This document shows, piece by piece, positions 24,687 to 32,905 of a DNA stretch of 64,000 nt (within the stretch, counting starts at the first letter, position 1; each line of letters opens with the position of its first letter). Both the position numbers and the translations under genes were made by a program. Origin of the DNA: Rhodovastum sp963804495 (GTDB lineage Bacteria > Pseudomonadota > Alphaproteobacteria > Acetobacterales > Acetobacteraceae); contig CAWDQN010000011.1 of NCBI GenBank assembly GCA_963804495.1, positions 124,001 to 188,000 of the forward strand. Reading direction: 5' to 3'. Below the pieces are notes generated by a model. That model was not told the origin of the DNA and ran no database searches. It worked only from the letters and a program-made list of their open reading frames with translations.

Positions 24687-24896
24687 AGGATCAGCGTCGG
24701 CTTTGACACTCTCGCGTTCTGAAGCGGCCTGTGCGCTCCGGGCCAAAACGACACATCTGACCGGCGGTAGCGTAGGTCTGAGAAAGGCCGAAAGCGGATA
24801 TTGCCATTGCTCCCCACCCGCCTCCCCGTGCCACGATTTGCCATCCTGACAGCGCTCACGGGAACGGACCCGGGTTCGCTCGGTGGAACTGACCCA

Positions 24897-25197
24897 CTGA
24901 CTTCAGTCCTACCGTACCGACCATTGTCTCAGGCTGTCCCAACCCGACGCTATCTGGTGCCGGGGCCCGCTGTGGGATGGCTGCGCCTGCGGCAGCGCGG
25001 CGCGCGGCCTGTGAGCCCCTCCTGGGGATCGGCTCAAGACCGGACACGGTCGTGGCGGGGTTGCCACGGGAGATAACCGAAGCACCGAGCACCTCGGCAA
25101 GCAGCTGGAAGCCTGCCAGACTTGAGGGCAAGCACGGCGCCGAACTCAACCTGGCAGTTCTGTCTCGACGCCGTGCCCCACACCGTGCTGGGCACGA
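24897..25197. promoter_or_regulatory. Left non-coding region of the IS21-type transposon
   Basis: About 300 bp lie between the left inverted repeat and the zinc-ribbon gene. There is no convincing ORF. It must hold the operon promoter and any transposase-binding repeats. I see GC-rich inverted segments but no clear sigma-70 hexamers. Confidence 0.4.
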
Positions 25198-25716
25198 ATG
25201 CGAGGCGAGTATCCTGCCAAGGGTGGCGTTCGTCTACGCCTCGTCTGCGACGACGGGCAGGCCGAGCCGGGGGCTGGCCGTCTATTTCAGTGCGCGCGGT
25301 GTTGCTGCCAGGTGGTCGTGTGCCGCCACTGCGACCGCGGGCAAATCTACTGCGGCAGCGGCTGCGCCGGACAGGCGCGTCACCAGACGCTCCGGAAGGC
25401 AGGCAAACGCTATCAGAAGACCCGTCGTGGCCAGGAGAAGCATGCCGCCCGGATGGGCCACATGCGGGCGCGCAGAAAAATAGTGACGCATCATGGTTCA
25501 CCCCCGCCACCGGCGGGTGATCTGCTGGCGGCCGGCGCGATGGCGACCTCGCACGACGACGCATCTCCGGCCGAGCCGCCCCGGCGAGCGACGACGCACT
25601 GCCATTGGTGCGGTCGTCCCTGTCTGCTGGCGTTTCGCTCTGGGTTCCTGCGCCGTCGCGATCCCCGTCGCGGCCGTGTTGACCACGCCCGGACGGAGCG
25701 CAATGCGCCATGGTGA
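25198..25716 (+). CDS. Cysteine-rich zinc-ribbon protein of the transposon
   Basis: The 172-aa basic protein has N-terminal cysteine pairs Cys32-Cys35 (CARC), Cys42-Cys45 (CRHC) and Cys52/Cys56 (YCGSGC), suited to one or two zinc ribbons. Next comes an Arg/Lys/His-rich region (RYQKTRRGQEKHAARMGH, RARRKIVTHHGSPPPP) and, near residue 137, another CHWCGRPC knuckle. This architecture suggests nucleic-acid binding. I recall similar proteins beside IS21-type genes in other proteobacteria, unverified here. The stop overlaps the ParB-family start (25710), so it belongs to the transposition operon. Its role is unknown. Confidence 0.78.
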   Translation: MRGEYPAKGGVRLRLVCDDGQAEPGAGRLFQCARCCCQVVVCRHCDRGQIYCGSGCAGQARHQTLRKAGKRYQKTRRGQEKHAARMGHMRARRKIVTHHGSPPPPAGDLLAAGAMATSHDDASPAEPPRRATTHCHWCGRPCLLAFRSGFLRRRDPRRGRVDHARTERNAPW

Positions 25717-26690
25717 ACCCGACTGACGCGGCGGCGAGTATCCTGCGGGACCGTGACCGGGGCGAGCGGGCCGCCCTGCCGGCGATGATGTCCATGGACA
25801 GCCATCGTCTGGAGCTTGACCTGCACCAGTTGGACCTGCGCTTCGCCGCCAGCCGCCTGGTGGACCCGCAGGCGGTGGCGCGGATCGCCCAGTCCATCGA
25901 GCGCTGCGGCCAGCTCGTGCCCTGCATCGTGGTGGCGCCTCCCGGCGGTACCGGTGCGGCCCCACGGGTGTTGATCGACGGGTATCGGAGGGTTGCCGCG
26001 CTGCGCCGGCTCGGCCGCGACACGGCCAGCGTCGAGCAATGGACCTGCGGGCTGGCCGAGGCGGTGCTGGGGGTATTGGCGCGCGCGCAGGATCGCTCGT
26101 TCGCCAGCATTGAGGAGGCGTTGCTGCTGCGCGAGCTGGTGCAGGGCCAGGGCCTGTCCCAGCACGAGCTGGCTCGCCGGTGCGGGCGTGACGTTAGCTG
26201 GGTCAGTCGGCGGCTGCAACTGCTGTCGGGTTTGCCCGATGCGGCGCTGGCGGCGGTGCGCACCGGCAAGCTGTCGGCTTGGGCGGCCAACCGGGTGGTG
26301 GTCCCGTTGGCGCGTGCCAATGCCGCCCATGCCGACAGCATGCTGGCGGCGCTGGCCGCGGCGCCGCTGTCGACCCGCGAGTTGCAGTGCTGGTTCGCCC
26401 ACTACCAGCAGGCCGCGCAAACGGTGCGCGACCGCATGGTCGGCGATCCTCGCTTGTTTCTCGACGCCCTGCGGGCGAACGACGAGCGGCGCGCCGGCGA
26501 ACGGCTACGCGACGGCCCCGAAGGCGAATGCATCGTCGATCTGCGTTGCCTCGAGGCGGTCATCGCGCGCCTGACGGATCGCGCGGCGGCGCTGCAATCG
26601 GTGCCACCGGCGCTGATCGCGGCGGTGCCGCGGTTGTGGTCGGCACTCGACGTTCCTGACGATTGCGATCGACCGGGGGGACGCACATGA
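25710..26690 (+). CDS. ParB/RepB/Spo0J-family protein carried by the IS21-type transposon
   Basis: The 326-aa protein has an N-terminal ParB domain. It starts with specificity-loop-like LRFAASRLVDPQAVARIAQS and contains VLIDGYRRVAALRRLG (residues 87-102), the place of the GERRxxA nucleotide-binding motif. A helix-turn-helix follows, LSQHELARRCGRDVSWVSRRL (about 149-169), as in ParB/KorB. The C-terminal ~110 residues match nothing I know. Chromosomal ParB binds centromere-like sites and CTP. Here the gene overlaps istA by 4 bp (ATGA), which points to a role in the transposon's own DNA transactions or regulation. That is inference. Confidence 0.85.
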   Translation: MVNPTDAAASILRDRDRGERAALPAMMSMDSHRLELDLHQLDLRFAASRLVDPQAVARIAQSIERCGQLVPCIVVAPPGGTGAAPRVLIDGYRRVAALRRLGRDTASVEQWTCGLAEAVLGVLARAQDRSFASIEEALLLRELVQGQGLSQHELARRCGRDVSWVSRRLQLLSGLPDAALAAVRTGKLSAWAANRVVVPLARANAAHADSMLAALAAAPLSTRELQCWFAHYQQAAQTVRDRMVGDPRLFLDALRANDERRAGERLRDGPEGECIVDLRCLEAVIARLTDRAAALQSVPPALIAAVPRLWSALDVPDDCDRPGGRT

Positions 26691-28084
26691 CCCCGGCTGA
26701 AATCCGCAGCGCGGTGCGCACGCTGCAGGCGCAGAGGCACAGCCTGCGCGAGATCAGCCGTCTGCTGAGACTGTCGCGCAACACCGTGCGGCGCATCCTG
26801 CGCAAGCCGGACGGCAACGTCGCCAAAGCAGCACCGTGCGACGAGGCGACGCTGGCCATGGTGAAAACTGCCTTCGAGCGGGCTCGCGGCAACGTGGTGC
26901 GCGTGCGCGAACTGCTGGCCGACGACGGTCTGGAAGTGTCCTACAGCAGCTTGACCCGCTGGGTCCGGGAGGCCGGCCTGCGCAGTCCGCCGCGGCGCAT
27001 CGGCGAGTACCAGTTCGTGCCGGGCCAGGAGATGCAGCACGACACGTCGCCGCATCGGCTGACATTCGCGAACACCGACAAGCTTGTCACCGCCCAGTGT
27101 GCCGGCCTGGTGCTGGCCTACTCGCGCCGGCTGTTCATCCAGTACTACCCGCGGTTCACCCGCTTCGAGGCCAAGGCGTTCCTGCTCGAGGCGGCGCGCT
27201 TCATGGCGGGCGTCTGCCCGGTCTGCATCATCGACAACACCAGCGTGCTGCTCGCCGCCGGTGCCGGCGGCGACGCCGTCATCGCCCCGGAGATGGCGGC
27301 CTTCGCCCGCACCCTGGGCTTCCGATTCCGCGCCCACCGGGTGGGAAATCCGGAACGCAAAGGCCGGATCGAACGGCCGTTCGCCTATGTTGAAACGAAC
27401 TTCCTGGCCGGCCGCAGCTTCGAAGATTTCGACGACCTCAATCGCCAGGCACTTGCCTGGTGCCGCGAGGTCGCCAACCGAAAGCCAAAGGCAGCGCTCG
27501 GCATGTCGCCAGATGCCGCCTACGTCATCGAGCAGCCGCACCTCGTGCCGTTGCCCGACGCGTTGCCGCCGGTCTACGAGTTGCTGGAACGCGTCGTCGA
27601 CCTGCACGGCTTTGTCAGCGTCGATACCAACCGCTACTCCGTGCCAGAGCGCTTCGTCGGCAAGTCGGTCGCTGTCTACAAGCACCCCACCGAAATCCAT
27701 GTCCGCCGCAAGGACACGACGATCGCCGTCCACCGGCGGCTGATCGCCGAGCGCGATGCCAGAAGCACCCTGCCTGGTCATCATACCATCCCAGTGCGGC
27801 AGGGGCGCGGCACGGCGACTGAAGAAAAGCTGCTGACCGGCCACCATCCCAGCCTCGACCGTTACGCTGCCGCCCTCAAGCTGCGCAGTCACGGATACGG
27901 GCGACGGCCACTCCGCCGGCTGATCGAGATGAAGCGCACCTACCCGGCCGGTCCGTTCATCGCCGCCATCGAACAGGCCCTGCACTATGGCCTGTTTGAT
28001 CTCGGCCGCCTGGAAGACCTCATCCTCAAACAGGTCGCCGGTGACTTCTTCGCACTGAGCACCAGGAAAGACGACGATGCATGA
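26687..28084 (+). CDS. istA: IS21-family transposase IstA
   Basis: The 465-aa DDE recombinase (start at the ATG at 26687, ATGA overlap with the ParB-family gene) has an N-terminal HTH, SLREISRLLRLSRNTVRRIL, and an RNase-H-fold core. The catalytic residues are Asp119 (MQHDTS), Asp183 (CIIDNTSV) and Glu229 (RKGRIERPFAYVE). The C-terminal beta-barrel segment includes VDLHGFVSVDTNRYSVPERF. IstA assembles on the inverted ends and joins them to the target chosen by IstB. An 8-bp overlap links it to istB. Confidence 0.96.
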   Translation: MTPAEIRSAVRTLQAQRHSLREISRLLRLSRNTVRRILRKPDGNVAKAAPCDEATLAMVKTAFERARGNVVRVRELLADDGLEVSYSSLTRWVREAGLRSPPRRIGEYQFVPGQEMQHDTSPHRLTFANTDKLVTAQCAGLVLAYSRRLFIQYYPRFTRFEAKAFLLEAARFMAGVCPVCIIDNTSVLLAAGAGGDAVIAPEMAAFARTLGFRFRAHRVGNPERKGRIERPFAYVETNFLAGRSFEDFDDLNRQALAWCREVANRKPKAALGMSPDAAYVIEQPHLVPLPDALPPVYELLERVVDLHGFVSVDTNRYSVPERFVGKSVAVYKHPTEIHVRRKDTTIAVHRRLIAERDARSTLPGHHTIPVRQGRGTATEEKLLTGHHPSLDRYAAALKLRSHGYGRRPLRRLIEMKRTYPAGPFIAAIEQALHYGLFDLGRLEDLILKQVAGDFFALSTRKDDDA

Positions 28085-28847
28085 CAAGCTGCGCGCGCTG
28101 ATCGCCCAGTTGCGCCTGCACGGCATGGCCGAGGCACTCGACGCCGAAATCGAACGCGCCGAGCGCGAAGCGATCGCGGCACCCGAGCTGCTGTACCGGC
28201 TGCTCGGCCAGGAAGCCGCGTCCCGCCGCGAACGCAGCCTGGCGTATCGTCTGGGGCAGGCGCGTCTGCCATGGCGGTGGTCGCTCGACAGCTTCCCGTT
28301 CGATCGGCAGCCCGGCGTGAGCCGCGCGCAGATCCAGACACTGGCCGGGCTGGACTTCCTGCGCCGGACCGACAACGTCTTGCTCATCGGCAAACCCGGC
28401 ACCGGAAAGACCGGCCTGGCGATCGGTCTGTTGCGCGAGGCCTGCCTCAACGGCTACCGTGGTCGCTTCATTAATGCTCAAGTCCTGCTCGATGAACTCT
28501 ATGCCTCTCTGGCAGACCGCACTACCACACGGCTGCTGGCCCAGCTGAGTTGCATGCAGCCCTTGCTGATTGACGAGCTGAGCTACCTGACAATCAAGCC
28601 GGAACAATCAAACGCATTCTTTCGTCTGATGGACCAACGCTATAACCGGGTCTCGACGATCATCACCACCAACCTTGAACTGTCCGACTGGTACGAGCTG
28701 TTCGACAAGAAGCCGCTGGTCGATGCGCTGCTCGATCGCCTGCAGCACCACTGCATCACCATCCGCATCAACGGCCCGTCCCTGCGCAGCCCGGAGCCTC
28801 CGGCACCGGCGTCGCCAACACCGGCGCGCCGCACCGCCAAAACCTGA
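28077..28847 (+). CDS. istB: IS21-family helper ATPase IstB
   Basis: The 256-aa AAA+ ATPase has Walker A GKPGTGKT (residues 105-112), Walker B PLLIDELSYL, sensor motif STIITTNLELSDW and an arginine-finger region LLDRLQHHC. The N-terminal helical domain (MHDKLRALIAQLRLHGMAEA) contacts IstA in known systems. IstB is DnaC-like, selects target DNA and stimulates IstA. The Pro/Ala-rich C-terminal tail is variable. Confidence 0.96.
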   Translation: MHDKLRALIAQLRLHGMAEALDAEIERAEREAIAAPELLYRLLGQEAASRRERSLAYRLGQARLPWRWSLDSFPFDRQPGVSRAQIQTLAGLDFLRRTDNVLLIGKPGTGKTGLAIGLLREACLNGYRGRFINAQVLLDELYASLADRTTTRLLAQLSCMQPLLIDELSYLTIKPEQSNAFFRLMDQRYNRVSTIITTNLELSDWYELFDKKPLVDALLDRLQHHCITIRINGPSLRSPEPPAPASPTPARRTAKT

Positions 28848-29390
28848 AGACCCCGCCAACACCACCGCCGCAGCGCCGAGGAGTGCCACGGCGCGCAAGG
28901 CGCCTCAAAGGGCAGGTGCTCGCCATGCTCGAAAATCGGCCACCGCCGATTTTCTGCGCGTGGCTCCGCTCCCGCCGCGCAAGCAAGCGCGCGGCGCCTT
29001 TGACTCGCCTTGCGCGCCGTGGCCTGCGGGTGGCGTCGGGACGGAAGGCGTCCCGACAATTCGACGCGCGGCGTCGAACGGAAAGCTGGTATTTGGCAGC
29101 AGCCACGTCACGATCGATCGCGCGGTCGGGCCGCTGAGCCACGTCAGCGCTGCCGGCTCTTCCCGGCCCGGCAGCCGCCGGGGGTGTGCCCGCCTCGCCG
29201 CGACAGGACGCGCCGCGCCGCCAGGGCCGTGACCCGCAACAACATCTGACCGCATTCATCCCCGGGTCTCCGTGGGCCCAGGACCGGGCGGCAGGCAGGC
29301 CGACTTGGGTCAGGCGAAGGAAAATGTGCCGCCGACCACGCCGGCTACCGACCGATCACGCCACCCGACCACCAACTCATGCGCACTTGC
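28848..29390. other. Structured non-coding region between istB and the right transposon end
   Basis: No supported gene is present. It holds a long imperfect stem with 27-base arms at 28885-28911 and 28997-29023 (about 3 mismatches), enclosing a perfect GAAAATCGG/CCGATTTTC hairpin (28931-28954). Two more perfect hairpins follow: GTCGGGACG/CGTCCCGAC (29035-29057) and TTCGACGC/GCGTCGAA (29060-29078). It could be a transcription stop, an RNA, or binding sites for the transposon's ParB-family or zinc-ribbon protein. Confidence 0.6.
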
Positions 29391-29499
29391 TGGGTCAGTT
29401 CCACCGAGCGAACCCGGGTCCGTTCCCGTGAGCGCTGTCAGCCATCCCCACCCGCACCGCCCGCTTGCCGTCCCGCGCGTCCCGCGATAGGCGCCGGGC

Positions 29500-30264
29500 A
29501 TGAAAGTGCTCGAGATCATCAACGTCGATTTCTCCCTGCGGCATTTCCTGCTGCCGCTGATGCGCGGCATCCGCGACCGGGGGCATGAGGTGGTGGGGGT
29601 CTGCGCCGAAGGCCCGTTGCTGGCGCCGGTCCGGGGGGAAGGGTTCCGCGTCGAGACCGTGCCGATGGCGCGCAGCTACTCGCCGGTCGCGCAACTCCGC
29701 GCCTACCGGGCGCTGCTGGACCTGCTGCGGCGGGAAAAGCCCGATCTGGTGCATGGGCACATGCCGATCAGCGGGTTTCTCGCCCGCGTCGCCGCCCGCG
29801 CGGCCGGGGTGCCGAGGGTGGCCTATACCTGCCACGGGTTCCTGTTCAACCAGCCCGGGCCGTGGTGGCGGCAGGGCATGGCCTTCGTTATGGAATGGAT
29901 CGGCGGGCGGCTGACCGACGTGCATATGACCGTCTCGGAGGAAGAAGCCCGGGACGCGCGTCGGCTGCGCATCCATCCCAGATCGGTGGGCATCGGCAAC
30001 GGCCGCGACCCCGCCCGGTTCCATCCCGATGCCGAGGCGCGCAGCCGCATCCGGGCCGAATTCGGCGTGCCGGAGGATCAGGTGGTGGTGATCATCGTCT
30101 CCCGCCTGGTGCGCCACAAAGGCCATCCCGAGCTGCTGGCGGCCATGCAGGAGGTGAATGCCGAGCTGTGGGTGGTGGGGGAACGGCTCGCGTCCGACCA
30201 TGGCGAGGACCTTGAACCTACTTTCGCCGCCTGCCGGCTGGGCAAGCGGCTGCGCCGGCTGGGG
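29500..30264 (+). pseudogene. GT4 glycosyltransferase, copy 1, 3'-truncated
   Basis: The 255 codons from the ATG at 29500 are about 99 percent identical to the first 765 bases of the intact gene at 31805. After GGCTGGGG (30261-30264) the match stops abruptly and the sequence becomes the antisense of DUF copy 2. The open frame runs on to 30468 but encodes nonsense there. The lost part holds the C-terminal Rossmann lobe with the donor-binding HFEGLPMSVIEAM region, so the product should be inactive. Confidence 0.88.
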
Positions 30265-30759
30265 CAGCGCGCGGCGTGGCGTTGCTGCGGATGCGGGAGC
30301 GACGGGGCGGGGTGGGTGCGCGGGCGGCAGGCCGAGCATGCGGCGGATCGGGGCGAGGGTGCGGCGGGCGGCGGTGCAGGCGAGCAGATCGGCGGCGGCG
30401 GGATCGGCCAGGAGCGCCTCGAGTTGGGCGGCGCAGGCGGCGGCCTCAGCGCCGAGGGCACGGATTAGCCAGGCGCTTGTGGTGGGAAAGGGTGAGCGGC
30501 GGTGGGGGCCGCTGTGGTTGGTGGCGCGGGGCCTCGGCGGCGGGATGGGGCCGGCGGCGAGGCGGGCGCGCAGGCGGTCGAGGCGAAGGGCGGCGCGGGT
30601 GAGGTGCTGCCACAGCGGGATGATGAGGGCGGCGAGAAGCGGATCGTGGAGGAAGCGACGGGCGATGAGGGCGGCGAGGGTGCGGAGGGTGACGCCGAAG
30701 CCGGTCCCGCCGAGGGAGGGGGCGAGGTTGGGGATGGCGGGGTGGGGTTGGGCGTGCAT
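30265..30759 (-). CDS. Uncharacterised DUF protein, copy 2, tail lost at a recombination junction
   Basis: From the ATG at 30759 (MHAQPHPAIPNLAPS) the 165 native codons keep the core LRTLAALIARRFLHDPLLAA ... PTTSAWLIRALGAEAAACAA ... IRRMLGLPPAHPP. They are about 86 percent identical to copy 1 in the conserved region. At 30264/30265 the frame enters the truncated glycosyltransferase, antisense, and stays open to 29395, giving a 454-codon chimera. Whether a functional core protein is made is unknown. Confidence 0.6.
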
Positions 30760-30891
30760 GGATTAAATTCCTAGCACAAGCGCGGGGTGGATCGCAAGGG
30801 AGATGAAGACAGCGGACGTGCTTTGATGCGCGGGGCCGGAAGAGACAGGGGCGTTGGCGGCTGGCGGTGCCGATGTCGGGTCTGCGCCCAG
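30303..30891. repeat. Long direct repeat, copy B (~589 bp), partner of 23009-23595
   Basis: It carries the DUF copy 2 gene and its upstream region. Downstream (rightward) similarity fades, but the inverted pair of REP palindromes follows here as it does after copy A. Confidence 0.8.
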
Positions 30892-30989
30892 GGCGGTTGT
30901 TCGGCCTGTTGTGGCCGGCGCCCCAAAGCGGATATTCTCATCCGCGGCCTTCAATGCAGCTATGGGAAGCGGTGGTTGGGGTGGTGTGT

Positions 30990-31139
30990 ACGGTGGGTAA
31001 GCGTAGCGCCACCCACCGACGCAACGAGATGCAATCGCCGCTTTTATTGGTTAGCCTGGGCGGCGTCGTGCGTGATCCAGAAATGCCTGTGCAAACAGCG
31101 GCTTGCGTTGGTGGGTGGCGCTTCGCTTACCCACCCTAC
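30990..31139. repeat. Inverted REP doublet (REPIN-like), 150 bp, without a transposase
   Basis: GGTGGGTAAGCGTAGCGCCACCCACC (within 30990-31017) and its inverse at 31110-31139 enclose 92 bp that encode nothing. Short GACGCAAC/GCGTT extensions continue the pairing inward. This is the arrangement of a non-autonomous REP pair mobilised by a RAYT. It stands where copy A has the RAYT remnant. Confidence 0.8.
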
Positions 31140-31197
31140 GATTGCTGCAACGCCGCTATCGTCCGCACCGAACGAAGCTTGGGATAAGGATGATCGC

Positions 31198-31773
31198 ATG
31201 AATATCCACATGCTGCCCGAGGAGAAGGCTCTGTTCCTGGCCGTCCTCGGAGAAACGGAAACATTCCTCGAGTTTGGGGCCGGTGGCAGTACTTTTCATG
31301 CCGCGAAAACTGTTCGTCGACGCATCATATCCGTCAATTCCGACGTATGTTGGTTGGAAAAGGTGCGAAATGCCACCGCTGCCGACCCCGCCACGCATCT
31401 GCAACCCGAACTTGTTCATGTCGATATCGGACCGACCGGCGACTGGGGCTACCCACTTGATTCCTCCACAAGCGAGCGCTGGCCCGCCTACTCCCAACAG
31501 GTGTGGAACGTCGCCGGGGCTGATCGGTCAGACACATTCTTTATCGACGGACGCTTCAGGGTCGCCTGCTTTACCCAGGTTGCACTCCGTTGCCGGCCGG
31601 ACGCAACGATCATCTTCCATGATTTCCGCTCACGCAGCCACTATCATGTCGTGTTGGAACTTGGGCGTGCGATCGCCACGGTAGTCGACCTAACCGTGTT
31701 CGTTCGCCGGTCCGACTTCGATGCAGATCGTGCAGCGCGGTTGCTGGAGACTTACTGCACTAATCCATCGTGA
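31198..31773 (+). CDS. Rossmann-fold methyltransferase-like protein (191 aa)
   Basis: The start is the ATG at 31198 after GGATAAGGA. The sequence opens with LPEEKALFLAVLGETETFLE and FGAGGSTFHAAK, a glycine-rich SAM-type loop. IISVNSD follows, then DTFFIDGRFRVACFTQVALR and IIFHDFRSRSHYHVVLELG. That set resembles small class I methyltransferase-like proteins found in surface-polysaccharide clusters. Codon use is more AT-rich than its neighbours. It lies 31 bp before the intact GT4 gene, so the two may be co-transcribed. The substrate is unknown. Confidence 0.7.
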   Translation: MNIHMLPEEKALFLAVLGETETFLEFGAGGSTFHAAKTVRRRIISVNSDVCWLEKVRNATAADPATHLQPELVHVDIGPTGDWGYPLDSSTSERWPAYSQQVWNVAGADRSDTFFIDGRFRVACFTQVALRCRPDATIIFHDFRSRSHYHVVLELGRAIATVVDLTVFVRRSDFDADRAARLLETYCTNPS

Positions 31774-31804
31774 AGTGGCGTAACCCTGAACCGGATCGGG
31801 GACA

Positions 31805-32905
31805 ATGAAAGTCCTCGAAGTCATCAACGTCGATTTCTCCCTGCGGCATTTCCTGCTGCCGCTGATGCGCGGCATCCGCGACCGGGGGCATGAGGTGGTG
31901 GGGGTCTGCGCCGAAGGCCCGTTGCTGGCGCCGGTCCGGGGGGAAGGGTTCCGCGTCGAGACCGTGCCGATGGCGCGCAGCTACTCGCCGGTCGCGCAAC
32001 TCCGCGCCTACCGGGCGCTGCTGGACCTGCTGCGGCGGGAAAAGCCCGATCTGGTGCATGGGCACATGCCGATCAGCGGGTTTCTCGCCCGCGTCGCCGC
32101 CCGCGCGGCCGGGGTGCCGAGGGTGGCCTATACCTGCCACGGGTTCCTGTTCAACCAGCCCGGGCCGTGGTGGCGGCAGGGCATGGCCCTCGTTATGGAA
32201 TGGATCGGCGGGCGGCTGACCGACGTGCATATGACCGTCTCGGAGGAAGAAGCCCGGGACGCGCGGCGGCTGCGCATCCATCCCAGATCGGTGGGCATCG
32301 GCAACGGCCGCGACCCCGCCCGGTTCCATCCCGATGCCGAGGCGCGCAGCCGCATCCGGGCCGAATTCGGCGTGCCGGAGGATCAGGTGGTGGTGATCAT
32401 CGTCTCCCGCCTGGTGCGCCACAAAGGCCATCCCGAGCTGCTGGCGGCCATGCAGGAGGTGAATGCCGAGCTGTGGGTGGTGGGGGAACGGCTCGCGTCC
32501 GACCATGGCGAGGACCTTGAACCTACTTTCGCCGCCTGCGGGCTGGGCAGGCGGCTGCGCCGGCTGGGGTATCGCGAGGACGTGCCGGCGCTGCTCGCCG
32601 CTGCCGACATTTTCGTCCTGCCGAGCCATTTCGAGGGGCTGCCGATGTCGGTGATCGAGGCCATGCTGGCGGGCCTGCCGGTGGTGGCCACCGACGTGCG
32701 CGGGCCGCGCGAGCAGGTGGAGGAGGGGCGCACCGGCCTGCTGGTGCCGCCCCGGCACGTCACCGCGTTGACGGAAGCGCTGCGGCGGCTGGCTGACAAT
32801 TCCATTCTTCGCGTGCGGATGGGCATGGCGGCGCGGGCGCGCGCCCTGGACCGCTACGACGAGGCCAGGGTTGTGGCGCGCACGCTGGATTTGCTCGGGC
32901 TGTAA
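31805..32905 (+). CDS. GT4-family glycosyltransferase (GT-B fold), intact copy
   Basis: The 366-aa protein has the acceptor lobe (FLLPLMRGIRDRGHEVVGVC, HGHMPISGFLARVAARAAGV, YTCHGFLF) and the donor lobe: GIGNGRDPARFHPD, VSRLVRHKGHPELLAAM and the E-x7-E type segment HFEGLPMSVIEAMLAGLPVV. The family transfers sugar from nucleotide-sugar donors, usually in exopolysaccharide or LPS assembly. It ends 39 bp before purH. Its first 765 bp are duplicated at 29500-30264. Confidence 0.92.
   Translation: MKVLEVINVDFSLRHFLLPLMRGIRDRGHEVVGVCAEGPLLAPVRGEGFRVETVPMARSYSPVAQLRAYRALLDLLRREKPDLVHGHMPISGFLARVAARAAGVPRVAYTCHGFLFNQPGPWWRQGMALVMEWIGGRLTDVHMTVSEEEARDARRLRIHPRSVGIGNGRDPARFHPDAEARSRIRAEFGVPEDQVVVIIVSRLVRHKGHPELLAAMQEVNAELWVVGERLASDHGEDLEPTFAACGLGRRLRRLGYREDVPALLAAADIFVLPSHFEGLPMSVIEAMLAGLPVVATDVRGPREQVEEGRTGLLVPPRHVTALTEALRRLADNSILRVRMGMAARARALDRYDEARVVARTLDLLGL

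Larger units (their letters stand above)
24847..29440 (+). mobile_element. IS21-type transposon (4,594 bp) with accessory ParB and zinc-ribbon genes
   Basis: The left end 24847-24896 and right end 29391-29440 are identical 50-base inverted repeats starting TGACAGCGCTCACGGGAACG and ending in CA, as IS21 termini do. The 7-bp sequence GCCATCC is duplicated directly outside both ends (24840-24846 and 29441-29447), a target duplication of the size expected for IS21 (4-8 bp). Inside lie four rightward genes: zinc ribbon, ParB-family, istA and istB, with 4-8 bp overlaps. About 0.3 kb (left) and 0.54 kb (right) are non-coding. All four genes are intact and the ends are perfect, so this copy looks recent. 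Confidence 0.92.

Noticed and set aside
25710..26690. Chromosomal or plasmid partition locus (parAB)
   Set aside because: No ParA gene, and the ParB-family gene lies inside transposon ends and overlaps istA.
29395..30759. 454-codon leftward ORF as one gene
   Set aside because: Only the first 165 codons are homologous to the DUF copy; the rest is antisense of the truncated glycosyltransferase, so it is a chimera.
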